Source of the DNA: Defluviitaleaceae bacterium
GTDB lineage: Bacteria > Bacillota > Clostridia > Lachnospirales > UBA5962
Assembly (NCBI GenBank): GCA_009787435.1
Contig: WRFW01000204.1
Coordinates: 1-13,398, forward strand
Direction of reading: 5' to 3'
DNA: 13,398 nt
Every line of letters begins with the position of its first letter. The first letter of the stretch is position 1. The translations under genes were made by a program, and so were the position numbers. Under the pieces are notes generated by a model. The model saw only the letters and a program-made list of their open reading frames with translations. It was not told the DNA's origin and ran no database searches. Below are positions 1 to 8,002 of the stretch, piece by piece.

Positions 1-687
1 CGCTAGTTCATTTATAGTGCTATCTTCTAATACGTTTGATTTTTTATTTCCATCTGCCCCTGGGTTTCCTCCAAGCGGGCTCCATGCTTCGGCTATTATA
101 CCTAAATCTTCGCCAAATTTTATTAATGGTTTTTGGTTCCAATAAGGTTGTATCTCTATTTGGTTAACAGCAGGTGTTATAGACCATACTTTTTTAATCT
201 CTTCTAAATGGTGTTCATGAAAATTACTAACACCGATAGCCTTTGCCGCACCAGATTTATAGATTTTTTCAAGAGCTAGCCAAGTATCTATAAAAGGTTT
301 TTGGGCTAATATCTCTGCCCCTGGTGCTTCATTTGGAACTGGCCAGTGCACTAAATAAAGGTCTATGTAGTCTGTGCCTAGTTTTTTCAAGCTTTCTTCA
401 AATGCACTTTCTATAGCAGAGGGATTTTTTATAGCTTCCCTTTGCACAGTGTTCCAAACTTTTGTAGTTATAAAAAGGTCTTTTCGGTTTATTCCTGTTT
501 CTTTAATCGCTTGGCCAACAAATTGCTCATTTTGGTATACTGCTGCTGTATCTATATGGGTATAGCCTGCTTCTATAGCAGTTTTAACAGCTGTTACGCA
601 TTCCTCAGGGTCTCTTAACTGGAAAACTCCAAACCCTAATAAAGGTATTTCTGCCCCTGTGTTTAATTTTATTAATTCTTGTGCCAT
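1..687 (-). CDS. Aldo/keto reductase, AKR5-like (3' end cut by window edge)
   Basis: This is an NAD(P)H-dependent cytosolic reductase of sugar or other carbonyls. 229 residues are visible; about 50 C-terminal residues lie beyond the left edge, since the family usually has 275-285. The catalytic tetrad is present: Asp46 and Tyr51 in GYTHIDTAAVYQNE, Lys76 in FITTKVWN, and His114 in YLVHWP. The NQIEIQPYW and AWSPLG segments are also typical and resemble 2,5-diketogluconate reductase-like enzymes. The ATG at 687 is preceded by GGGAG seven bases upstream. It lies 107 bp after the small ORF; no convincing promoter is seen between them, so it may be co-transcribed from 969-998. Family assignment is firm. 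The substrate is unknown; a role in pentose or uronate metabolism is inferred only from the neighbours. Confidence 0.93.
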   Translation of the reverse strand, partial: MAQELIKLNTGAEIPLLGFGVFQLRDPEECVTAVKTAIEAGYTHIDTAAVYQNEQFVGQAIKETGINRKDLFITTKVWNTVQREAIKNPSAIESAFEESLKKLGTDYIDLYLVHWPVPNEAPGAEILAQKPFIDTWLALEKIYKSGAAKAIGVSNFHEHHLEEIKKVWSITPAVNQIEIQPYWNQKPLIKFGEDLGIIAEAWSPLGGNPGADGNKKSNVLEDSTINELA

Positions 688-794
688 GTGCTGTCTCCCT
701 TTTTTATATTATGTTTTTAAGTATTTAATTTATCTAACGAACGGTTTTAGCCGCTTTTTTTAGCCTTGGTGATTATATAAAGTAATTATTTACT

Positions 795-935
795 CTATTT
801 CTTAACATCACGTTGAAAATTTTCCTTAGCTTCTTTCATTTCTTGTATAAGCCTTTCTGTGAGCCCCTCTTCAGCTAGAGCTATCCAAGCACTTATTGTT
901 TGTGCTTGGATTATTAAATCTGCATTGCTTGCCAT
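795..935 (-). CDS. Small protein of unknown function (46 aa)
   Basis: I do not recognise this protein. It reads MASNADLIIQ at the N-terminus and ends in a charged stretch (EMKEAKENFQRDVKK). It looks like one amphipathic helical protein with no signal peptide or membrane segment. An in-frame upstream ATG at 998 is rejected as the start because the promoter (-10 at 969-974, -35 at 993-998) would lie inside the coding sequence. The ATG at 935 follows AGGAAAGGG about 12 bases upstream. It stands between the GH39 gene and the aldo/keto reductase. The promoter and ribosome binding site argue that it is real; the short length leaves doubt. Confidence 0.55.
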   Translation of the reverse strand: MASNADLIIQAQTISAWIALAEEGLTERLIQEMKEAKENFQRDVKK

Positions 936-947
936 AAAGTTTATTTT

Positions 948-956
948 CCCTTTCCT
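948..956 (-). promoter_or_regulatory. Ribosome binding site that sets the small ORF start
   Basis: The minus strand reads AGGAAAGGG, then 12 A/T-rich bases, then ATG at 935. The longer alternative start at 998 has no such site and falls in the promoter, so this site decides the start. Confidence 0.5.
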
Positions 957-968
957 AATTTTTATACC

Positions 969-998
969 ATTATAGCATATTTTTAAGGAGTGTTGCAA
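969..998 (-). promoter_or_regulatory. Extended -10 promoter for the small ORF (and perhaps the reductase)
   Basis: The minus strand has a consensus TATAAT (969-974) preceded by TGC, an extended -10. A weaker TTGCAA -35 (993-998) lies 18 bp upstream of it. Transcription would start near 962, giving a leader of about 27 nt before the ATG at 935. An operator-like inverted repeat lies 16 bp upstream of the -35. Confidence 0.7.
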
Positions 999-1014
999 GT
1001 TTTTTCATTTTTAC

Positions 1015-1029
1015 AATTGTGTTACAATT
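1015..1029. promoter_or_regulatory. Operator-like inverted repeat, GntR/FadR-type half sites
   Basis: AATTGT-GTT-ACAATT is a perfect 6-bp inverted repeat around 3 bases, and its core TTGTGTTACAA fits the FadR-subfamily pattern TNGTNNNACNA. It sits just upstream of the -35 at 993-998. The palindrome is seen directly; the regulator class is inferred. A sequence this AT-rich can also arise by chance. Confidence 0.35.
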
Positions 1030-1035
1030 AGGTAT

Positions 1036-1091
1036 CTCTAAAAACAGGTTATCTTTAACGTACCTTTCTAAAAATTTGATAGTTTTTAGAG
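1036..1091 (-). repeat. Nested alternative hairpin arms after the GH39 stop
   Basis: Just after the GH39 stop codon, one arm (TTTTTAGA as written on the plus strand, 1083-1090) can pair with TCTAAAAA at 1067-1074, an 8-bp stem with an 8-nt loop. It can also pair with the copy at 1037-1044, where pairing extends to 10 bp (1036-1045 with 1082-1091). The two pairings are mutually exclusive. The stems are A/T-rich and the near one has no U-tract after it, so this is not a canonical terminator, though it may mark or protect the transcript end. Confidence 0.4.
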
Positions 1092-1099
1092 GCACTCAA

Positions 1100-2623
1100 T
1101 TATTTATCGTGGCTAAGTTTGTTATAACTTATTATTCTACTATCGTCTAGCCCGTAATAAGGCTTTTCATGCGGGCCTGCTGTTTTGTGGATAGGGCTAA
1201 TCTCAAAAAGGGTTATTTCATTTTTTTGCAATACAAATTCCAACGTTATAAAGCCCTCTTTAACTGGTAAATTATATATTTCTATTTTAGGGCTGCCCGC
1301 TTCTTTTATATCTTTTATTTGTTCTTTACTAGGGAATCGTGGGCGACCCATTTTACGCCAAGCATTCCAAGCGTTGCCGTACTCTTCATTTACAACGCTT
1401 CTTTTAATAAAAGCAGTTTCAGCTTCTATAGGCAAGTCTAACGTTTCATATAATGTCTTATTTGCTGTATCTTCGACAGGGTTAAAAGCTAAAATATAAA
1501 GCTTTTTATCGCCTTGAACTACTATCATATTTTCATCTTTATAGAGAGTATCGCCTTTTAATTTTGCAAAAAATTCATATAAGTAATAAGTTGGCTTTTT
1601 TATTAAGTTATATGCGAGCAGACCAAAGCCACCGTGAAATAAAGTTTTTGGTATGTCTTCTTCTTCAAAAACGTCTGAAAAAGTCCAGTAAGAAAAAGAA
1701 TCTACATAATCACCGCCAAATGCTAATATTTTTCCTAAATAAGCTGCATTATAAGCTGTGTCGTGTATTGGGTTTATCGGCTTATAGCTCGTATTAAATT
1801 CGGTTATATGAACTGGTATATTTTTAAATTTGCTTTTTTCTAGAACTTCTCTTCCGCTTTTAAAATCAATTAGCAGAGGGTCTCCCTCTTTCATATCTTG
1901 GTAACAGCTAAAAGGCACTAGCTGGGCAGGGCTTGTAGTATAAGCGTGGCGTGAAAGAAAATCTACTGGCAGCCCCTCTTTTTCACAAAAAGTTAAAAAA
2001 GCAGGCATCCAAGCTTCGCCCCCGCCGCAAATTGAAGGGCCGCCCACTTGTAATCTCTCATCAATTTTCTTTATAGTCTTAACGGTTACTTTATATAGTT
2101 TGAAATATTCATCTTGGTCGGCATCTTTCCAAAAGTTCGTTAAATTTGGTTCGTTCCAAACTTCTATTGGCCAAGTTAAAACTTCTTCTAACCCGTAACG
2201 CTCTATAAAGTGGTTAATAGTAGCTTTTACAAGAGCTGCCCACTTATCATAGCACTTTGGCGGCGTTATATTGCCTTTCCACCAAAAAACAGTTTCTTTG
2301 CCACTTGCAAGCTGCTCTGGCATAAATCCTAATTCTATAAAAGGTTTAATGCCTATTTCTAAGAAAGAGTCAAAAATTTGGTCTATATAAGTGAAGTTAT
2401 ATAAAATTTTTGTGTCTCCCTCCCATTCATATTCACGGTAAATGCCTATATCATCATGAAAGAGCCCGTGCCCCCGTATATATTTAAAGCCTATATCATC
2501 AACTGCTTTTTTTAATCCATCTAAATATTCTTTTCTAAGTGCAAGCCCAAGCCTTCCTGTACCTATACAATATCTAAAATTATCATTAAATGGGGCTGCG
2601 TTTTCTTTTGTTATTTTTTTCAT
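1100..2623 (-). CDS. Glycoside hydrolase family 39 beta-xylosidase
   Basis: This is a retaining exo-beta-1,4-xylosidase, predicted to release xylose from the non-reducing ends of xylo-oligosaccharides in the cytoplasm. Its 507 residues match the roughly 500 of GH39 xylosidases such as Thermoanaerobacterium XynB. The TIM-barrel landmarks are present: IRGHGLFHDD (49-58), the acid/base Glu158 in EVWNEPNL, the nucleophile Glu275 in HITEFNTSY, and SYWTFSD (311-317). A short beta-sandwich tail follows. There is no signal peptide. The ATG at 2623 has AGGAGG seven bases upstream. The gene begins 18 bp after the GH2 gene, so the two are almost certainly co-transcribed from the promoter at 6107-6135. 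The family is firm. Alpha-iduronidase, the other GH39 activity, is unlikely in this xylan context. Confidence 0.93.
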   Translation of the reverse strand: MKKITKENAAPFNDNFRYCIGTGRLGLALRKEYLDGLKKAVDDIGFKYIRGHGLFHDDIGIYREYEWEGDTKILYNFTYIDQIFDSFLEIGIKPFIELGFMPEQLASGKETVFWWKGNITPPKCYDKWAALVKATINHFIERYGLEEVLTWPIEVWNEPNLTNFWKDADQDEYFKLYKVTVKTIKKIDERLQVGGPSICGGGEAWMPAFLTFCEKEGLPVDFLSRHAYTTSPAQLVPFSCYQDMKEGDPLLIDFKSGREVLEKSKFKNIPVHITEFNTSYKPINPIHDTAYNAAYLGKILAFGGDYVDSFSYWTFSDVFEEEDIPKTLFHGGFGLLAYNLIKKPTYYLYEFFAKLKGDTLYKDENMIVVQGDKKLYILAFNPVEDTANKTLYETLDLPIEAETAFIKRSVVNEEYGNAWNAWRKMGRPRFPSKEQIKDIKEAGSPKIEIYNLPVKEGFITLEFVLQKNEITLFEISPIHKTAGPHEKPYYGLDDSRIISYNKLSHDK

Positions 2624-2641
2624 AATTTTGCCTCCTATATT

Positions 2642-5600
2642 TTATATTTTTTCCACACTAAATTGGAACCATTTAAAGTCAAAGTTTGACCCTGGTAAAA
2701 ACACAAAGCTTATTTTTTCTTTTCCAGTAGTGTTTATATTAAATTCTTTAGTTACATAGTCGTCTGTTTTTTCAAACTCTAATATTTGGGCTGTTTGCTC
2801 GCCATCAAATTTTAAATGTATAGTGTTGTGAACTTTTGAACGCCCGTTTATAAGCAGTTTAGTTACTTTTTCATTTGAAAAATTCATGCCAGTAAATTCT
2901 ATAGTAACGTTATTTCCGATACCTTTAATTTCTTCGTCTTTTATCTCATAAGTATCACCGTATATGTTTGTGAACTCTATTGCCTTTAGTTTTTGATATG
3001 CTTTTTCTTCTTTAGTGAACCAAAAACCTTTAATGTGTATTTTTTTTCTAACGACAAAACATATAGTAGTTACACCTTTAAGTTTTCGGGGCAGTTTATA
3101 AGTTTCGGTAGTGTATGTGTTCCAAATAGAGCCGCTTTTATAAATTACTTCTGTTAGCTTTTCGCCATTTTCTAAAGGCATTCCCTCCCATATTTCTATA
3201 GGGAATTGCTCATCACTCATAGCGAAAATAGGCAAGTGAATCTCATCTGCCCCTATATCTCCAAAATCTATATCCGCAAAACCGACGTGGCTTTCACCGT
3301 CTCTTAAAGTTGCTACTCCTCTTTCATTTCCGTTAGTTAAGGCTAAGTTGCTTTTATTGTATAAACCGCCTGCAACTAAGCTATAAGGTTCTATATAAGC
3401 TTTGCCTAAGCCTGAAACTTCAAAATCTAAATATGATATTAAAGATATTTTTTCACGCCCATTTTTTGTAGCACAGCGAACGAAAATCTCACCATCGCCT
3501 TTAGCAGTTAATTTTAATTCTGTACTATCTTCACTTACAGTAAAACTTGCTAAGTTTGTATCTATTCCAGCAGCATCTGTAACACGCCATTGTAAATCTT
3601 TATAAGATGCATTTAGGGGGTGGATTACCGCTTTTATAGTTGCTATGTTGTTTTGTTTATCTATATCGTTTGATTTTATAAGCTCAATTTTTCTTATAGG
3701 AATATCATCTTTATCTAACTCTATCTCTAATTTTGTGCCTTTTGTAGTTATTGCGAGTAACTTGCCTGAAAATAGGCGTTTGCTAGTTCCTTTGTATTGG
3801 TCATAATCTGTGCTGTCTCCATTGTCTAAGCCTAATAATTCACCACTTTTAACTTTTATATTTACACGGTTATTTGCATTATGAACTAAAGTTCCATTGG
3901 TATCTACAGCGTATATTTCTATAAATGAAAGTTCTTCTTTTTGTGTTTCTTTCGTTTCAAGCTTAGCAGTTTCTCCGAAAGATTTTTGCCTATCTTCAGC
4001 TATTTTAGTTCCATTTTCATCATATGCACAAGCGACTAACTCGCCTTTTTCATATGGTATTTGCCAAGTGCCTATTAATTTATCGCCATTTTTATGGTCT
4101 ATATTAAAAGTTCCTTTAGAAACTCCATTAAAAAATAACTCTATTTTAGGTGCATTGCTAACAACTTGTACGTCTATCTTTTGCCCGGGTGAAAAATCCC
4201 AGTAAGGGAAAATATGAATTACTACCTGCTTTGGGGCAGGGGGTAGGTGGGGCATAGGCTGCCAAGCGGCTTTGTATATGTAGAAACTATCCTTTTTAAA
4301 GCCTGCTGTGTCTATTTGCCCAAAATAAGAGTTTTTTGTGTGATATGGTGTAGGCTCTCCTATATAGTCTGTGCCTGTCCATATAAATTGCCCTAGTGAA
4401 AAAGGTGTGTCTCTATCTGTAATAATACAACTTTGTGTAGATTTTGCTCCCCAGCTAGTCGCTGAATTGCCTAAAGAGCTGCATTGTTCATCATCATCCG
4501 CTAATACTGATTGCTTAAGTGGAAAATGATATATGCCCCGGCTTTGAACTACAGAGCCTGTTTCACTTCCGTATATTATCCAATCTTTATATTTTTCATG
4601 GTGTTCTTTATATAAATATTCCCCGTAATTATAGCCTATTAATTTTGGTTCTGGCAATAAATTTACTACTTTTTGTGTATTTTCCCACGGTAAATAATTA
4701 GAGCCTATAGTTATGAAAGCATTATTTTTGCTATCATATTTTTGAACTTCTTTTACTAGCATTTCTAAAACTTCACCTGCTCGTATAGGTTCTGAATGGG
4801 TATCGTGAATTTCATTTCCAATAGACCACAAAGCTAAGCTAGGGTGGTTTCTATCCCTTTTTACCCAAGCACTTACGTCTTTTTGCCACCAATCTTTAAA
4901 GAAACGGGCATAGTCTTTAGGTGTTTTAGGTTTTTCCCACATATCAAAAAGCTCTGAAACTATTAAAAAGCCCATTTCATCTGCAAGGGTCATAAAATAT
5001 GGGTCTGGTGGATTGTGGGCTGTACGAATTGCGTTTACTCCCATCTCTTTCAGAAGTTCAAATTGCCTTTTTAAAGCGTCTTTATTAAATGCTGCCCCTA
5101 AGGCTCCTAAATCGTGATGTTGGCAAACACCTTTAAGTTTTAACTTTTTCCCATTTAAAAATAATCCTGTTTCTTTTTCGGCAGAATAAGGGTTAATAAA
5201 AGCTATCTCTCTAAATCCGAAAGTATTTTCTTCTTCATGGATTATTACTTGTGGTTTGTTTAGTTTATATATGCGAGTTTTTAAAGTATATATTTTTGAT
5301 TTTCCGCTTGTGGTATGCTTTAATGAATTTTTGTTGCCTTTTTCTTCATTGTTTTTTAAATCGCTATTTATTTCATATTCAATTATATCGTCTGAAAGAC
5401 CCCAAAGGTGTGGATTTTTAATATTTAGTGTGTCGCTAATTTGATTATTTTTGATATTAGAGATAGCTTTTTTAGATGTAAAGACTTGCTCATTTTCATA
5501 ATAAATTATATTTTCAACTTCAATTTTATCATCGTCGCCTGTTCCTGCTAGTTCAATATCAACTTCAATAGACCAGCTGTTATTATTTTCTTTATTTTCG

Positions 5601-6049
5601 CTATCATTTTTTTTAGTTGAAATATAAACACCATTATAAGGTATATAAGTTTTATTAGTAGAGATTAGGTACACATCTCTATATATTCCTGCTCCTGTAT
5701 ACCAGCGAGAATTACCATTTTCATAGTTTACTTTCACTAATACTTCATTTTCATTTTCTTTTAAGTAAGAAGTGATTTCAAATTCAAAGCTAGTGTAGCC
5801 ATATGGATTGTCGCCTATGTGAGAGCCGTTTATATATATGCTACAGTCCATATATACTCCGTTAAATCTTAAGAAGTGGTTAGGTAAGCTGTTATCTATA
5901 GTAAAAGTTTTTTTATAAGTTCCTATGCCTGTTTTGTATAAGTTGTTAACATCGTAAATTAGCCAGTCGTGTGGCAAGTTTATTTTTTGGGGGTTATTTT
6001 CGTCTAATGAAAATAGCCAGTTATCATTAAAGAGCTTTTTTTTATTCAC
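2642..6049 (-). CDS. Glycoside hydrolase family 2 enzyme with extra C-terminal modules
   Basis: This is a retaining beta-glycosidase, most like GH2 beta-galactosidases that carry a DUF4982 domain; beta-glucuronidase is the main alternative. Predicted order: sugar-binding jelly-roll (about 1-135), immunoglobulin-like domain (140-285), TIM barrel (290-595), DUF4982-like domain (605-690), GH2 C-terminal domain (700-790), bacterial Ig-like segment (795-880), then about 250 residues resembling one or two carbohydrate-binding beta-sandwiches. Landmarks are NAIRTAHNPPDP (339-350), acid/base Glu413 in SIGNEI, and nucleophile Glu496 in YGSETGS. No signal peptide is visible. The start is GTG at 6049, with AGGAG seven to eight bases upstream. 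At 1135 residues it exceeds typical DUF4982-type GH2 proteins (about 700-850) because of the C-terminal modules. Its partner is the GH39 gene, suggesting removal of a beta-linked decoration from xylan fragments (inference). Confidence 0.9.
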   Translation of the reverse strand: MNKKKLFNDNWLFSLDENNPQKINLPHDWLIYDVNNLYKTGIGTYKKTFTIDNSLPNHFLRFNGVYMDCSIYINGSHIGDNPYGYTSFEFEITSYLKENENEVLVKVNYENGNSRWYTGAGIYRDVYLISTNKTYIPYNGVYISTKKNDSENKENNNSWSIEVDIELAGTGDDDKIEVENIIYYENEQVFTSKKAISNIKNNQISDTLNIKNPHLWGLSDDIIEYEINSDLKNNEEKGNKNSLKHTTSGKSKIYTLKTRIYKLNKPQVIIHEEENTFGFREIAFINPYSAEKETGLFLNGKKLKLKGVCQHHDLGALGAAFNKDALKRQFELLKEMGVNAIRTAHNPPDPYFMTLADEMGFLIVSELFDMWEKPKTPKDYARFFKDWWQKDVSAWVKRDRNHPSLALWSIGNEIHDTHSEPIRAGEVLEMLVKEVQKYDSKNNAFITIGSNYLPWENTQKVVNLLPEPKLIGYNYGEYLYKEHHEKYKDWIIYGSETGSVVQSRGIYHFPLKQSVLADDDEQCSSLGNSATSWGAKSTQSCIITDRDTPFSLGQFIWTGTDYIGEPTPYHTKNSYFGQIDTAGFKKDSFYIYKAAWQPMPHLPPAPKQVVIHIFPYWDFSPGQKIDVQVVSNAPKIELFFNGVSKGTFNIDHKNGDKLIGTWQIPYEKGELVACAYDENGTKIAEDRQKSFGETAKLETKETQKEELSFIEIYAVDTNGTLVHNANNRVNIKVKSGELLGLDNGDSTDYDQYKGTSKRLFSGKLLAITTKGTKLEIELDKDDIPIRKIELIKSNDIDKQNNIATIKAVIHPLNASYKDLQWRVTDAAGIDTNLASFTVSEDSTELKLTAKGDGEIFVRCATKNGREKISLISYLDFEVSGLGKAYIEPYSLVAGGLYNKSNLALTNGNERGVATLRDGESHVGFADIDFGDIGADEIHLPIFAMSDEQFPIEIWEGMPLENGEKLTEVIYKSGSIWNTYTTETYKLPRKLKGVTTICFVVRKKIHIKGFWFTKEEKAYQKLKAIEFTNIYGDTYEIKDEEIKGIGNNVTIEFTGMNFSNEKVTKLLINGRSKVHNTIHLKFDGEQTAQILEFEKTDDYVTKEFNINTTGKEKISFVFLPGSNFDFKWFQFSVEKI

Positions 6050-6063
6050 TTTTTTTCTCCTGC

Positions 6064-6109
6064 AATAGGGTTAATTTTTTTTAGTTTTTAATTCATATTA
6101 ATACCCATT
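6064..6109 (-). repeat. Imperfect inverted repeat around the GH2 transcription start
   Basis: AATAGGGTTAAT (6064-6075) and ATTAATACCCATT (6097-6109) are complementary apart from small bulges (GGGT with ACCC, TAAT with ATTA). They flank the predicted start of transcription, and the outer arm touches the -10 box. This could be an operator pair or chance in an AT-rich spacer. Confidence 0.25.
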
Positions 6110-6135
6110 TTAGCATATTTTTTTTGATTAATCAA
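6107..6135 (-). promoter_or_regulatory. Sigma-A promoter of the GH2-GH39 operon
   Basis: The minus strand reads TTGATT (6130-6135), a 17-bp spacer, then TAAAAT (6107-6112) preceded by TGC, an extended -10. The -35 lies inside a perfect 12-bp palindrome, TTGATTAATCAA (6124-6135), which may be an operator. With the terminator just upstream at 6170-6215, this makes GH2-GH39 a separate transcription unit from the transporter operon. Confidence 0.75.
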
Positions 6136-6169
6136 GCCCCTTTAAGTGAATTCAAAATTAAAAATTTAA

Positions 6170-6215
6170 ATAAAAACCCCCCGATAGTCATTTAAGACCA
6201 TCAGGGGTAATTTTT
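6170..6215 (-). terminator. Rho-independent terminator after the sugar-binding protein gene
   Basis: A GC-rich hairpin (6179-6207) has a CCCC/GGGG base, one bulged T, a further 7-bp stem with one G-U pair, and a 6-nt loop. On the minus strand it is followed by TTTTT (6172-6176). A T-run at 6210-6217 on the plus strand makes it potentially bidirectional. It lies about 30 bp after the stop codon of the lipoprotein gene. Confidence 0.9.
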
Positions 6216-6242
6216 TTAATTCTAATATCTCTATAAAGCTTC

Positions 6243-7988
6243 TTAAGGCATTCTATCTACATCACCAAATTGTTCTATCCAAGCTTGTTCACGCTCAGCT
6301 ATAATAGCTGCGGCTCCTAAGTTTAAATAAGCTTGGTACATTTGGGTCCAAGTTGCATCAAAGTTTTCTGGTGTAGTATTAGCTATTACATTGTGGAATA
6401 AAACATTTCTTTGGTCTGCAAGTGGAACAGACATACCCTCTTCAGAAGCTCTAACGCGAGTCATAACGTTTCTGAACCAGTAAGCATTTTCTAAACCAGC
6501 AGCCCTAGCAGCTATAACAGCTTCCGGTTCAGAGCCCGGGTAGCCTAAAGCAAGTGTTTGTGCCGATAATACATCATTTCCTAAATATATACCGTTTATA
6601 GTCATAGTTATATCAAAGTTACGAAGAGATGGCATAAATTGATTATCTGGCCAACTGTGTGTGTCTGTTTCACCGATAGTCATTATAGCACCATTTGCTA
6701 AAGTTTCACGGTGTATGCCCTCTACACCAAATTGTAAATATTCGATTACATCTAAACGGCTTATCCAGTCTAGGTAAAGAAGAGAAGCTAGCGGTTCAGT
6801 GTTTGTAGTTGGGAAGAAAATAAAACGGTCTGTTGGGTTTGGGAAAAACTTTCTAACTTGCCCTGCATCGTTTGTAAATGGAGTAATAGCTATAAAGTTT
6901 GCTTCTGGACCAACATTTTCGTGTAAGTTTTCCATTACAGCGTCCGCAGGTCTAAATGGCATATCCCAGTTTAAAATAGCAGAGCCTACATAGCCTAATC
7001 TTATAAGGTCATCTCCCATTGAGTCCCCTGGTTCGTGAAGTATAAAGTCGTTCCATAGCAAACCATTGTTAAACCAACGGTTAAGAACTCTTGAACCTTC
7101 GCGTACAGCGTCTTCAAAGTGGAATCTTCTATCATCAAACCCGTGAACAAACCATTCACGCTCTGTAATATTGCTCGGTATAAAGCTTTCAAATAGTAAG
7201 CTTCCAGACCAGCCCACATCATGTTGAAGTTGGAAAGGAATTAAATCACGTGTCCTATCTGGCATTATTATATCTTGGTTGTCTCTAAAAGCTTCTAAAA
7301 CTGTTTCAAATTCTTCTAAAGAAGTTGGCACTTCTAAGTTTAAAGCATTTAACCAGTCTTCACGGATAAATGTGTTAACTCTACCGTCTTGAATTAAACG
7401 CCCAGTTATAGACCATAGTTCGTTTGTTTGTGGGTCTAAGTTCCAATAAACATTGTCTCCTAAAAGGTTATATAAATTTGGAAGTAAATCTCCATATCTT
7501 TGTAATAATGGGTATAAATTGTGTATACCACCCATACCTGCGAATGTTGTAACCATTGGGTTGTCAAAAGTGTATCCTATATCTGGTGCAGTTTGAGTTG
7601 CAAGAAGTGTAGATTGGTTTTCATTTTCACCCCATCTGCCAACAGGCACCCATTCAACTATAATGTTGTGTTCTTCTAAAATTTGTTCTTGTACCCAGTT
7701 TGCCCAGTAGCTTTCATTAAATTCTGGTATACGCTCGTGTGAGCGGTCCCAAAGGGCAACGCTAATTGTGCGAGGTTCAACAAAGCGTAAGTTATCATCT
7801 AAGCCTAGCTCTGCAAGCCTAGCATCGCTTGAAAGTGCGTTGTTGTTATCGCCTGGCTCTGTTATAGTTGGTTCACCTGGCATTGGGTCTGCTGGTGTTT
7901 CTACTGCTGGCTCTGTGCCACAGGCAGCTAAAAATGCTGCAGCTGCTACAAAGAAAGTAGTAGCAAAAAGTTTTTTATGTTTTCTCAT
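6243..7988 (-). CDS. LplA-type extracellular sugar-binding lipoprotein of an ABC importer
   Basis: This is the substrate-capture subunit of a carbohydrate ABC importer, anchored to the outer face of the membrane. The N-terminus has a basic start (MRKHKK), a hydrophobic stretch, and a lipobox LAAC with the lipidated Cys at residue 23. A linker rich in Pro, Glu and Thr follows (about 24-50), then a solute-binding domain of the family 1/LplA type rich in Trp and other aromatic residues. The mature length fits this family (about 500-560). The ATG at 7988 has a strong GGAGGAGGAG site, and a small hairpin lies immediately upstream, which may favour higher expression than the permeases. It is the last gene before a terminator. 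Neighbouring GH67 suggests aldouronates as ligand; this is inferred, since binding residues cannot be assigned by eye. Confidence 0.93.
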   Translation of the reverse strand: MRKHKKLFATTFFVAAAAFLAACGTEPAVETPADPMPGEPTITEPGDNNNALSSDARLAELGLDDNLRFVEPRTISVALWDRSHERIPEFNESYWANWVQEQILEEHNIIVEWVPVGRWGENENQSTLLATQTAPDIGYTFDNPMVTTFAGMGGIHNLYPLLQRYGDLLPNLYNLLGDNVYWNLDPQTNELWSITGRLIQDGRVNTFIREDWLNALNLEVPTSLEEFETVLEAFRDNQDIIMPDRTRDLIPFQLQHDVGWSGSLLFESFIPSNITEREWFVHGFDDRRFHFEDAVREGSRVLNRWFNNGLLWNDFILHEPGDSMGDDLIRLGYVGSAILNWDMPFRPADAVMENLHENVGPEANFIAITPFTNDAGQVRKFFPNPTDRFIFFPTTNTEPLASLLYLDWISRLDVIEYLQFGVEGIHRETLANGAIMTIGETDTHSWPDNQFMPSLRNFDITMTINGIYLGNDVLSAQTLALGYPGSEPEAVIAARAAGLENAYWFRNVMTRVRASEEGMSVPLADQRNVLFHNVIANTTPENFDATWTQMYQAYLNLGAAAIIAEREQAWIEQFGDVDRMP

Positions 7989-8002
7989 TTTTTACTCCTC
8001 CT

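Noticed and set aside
740..775. Possible terminator between the small ORF and the reductase
   Set aside because: Only a 3-4 bp stem (CGG/CCG) can be drawn, and on the gene strand there is no U-tract after it.
936..998. N-terminal extension of the small ORF starting at 998
   Set aside because: This segment contains the -35 and -10 boxes, so it is upstream of the transcription start.
1185..1499. 104-codon plus-strand ORF
   Set aside because: It is antisense to the well-supported GH39 gene.
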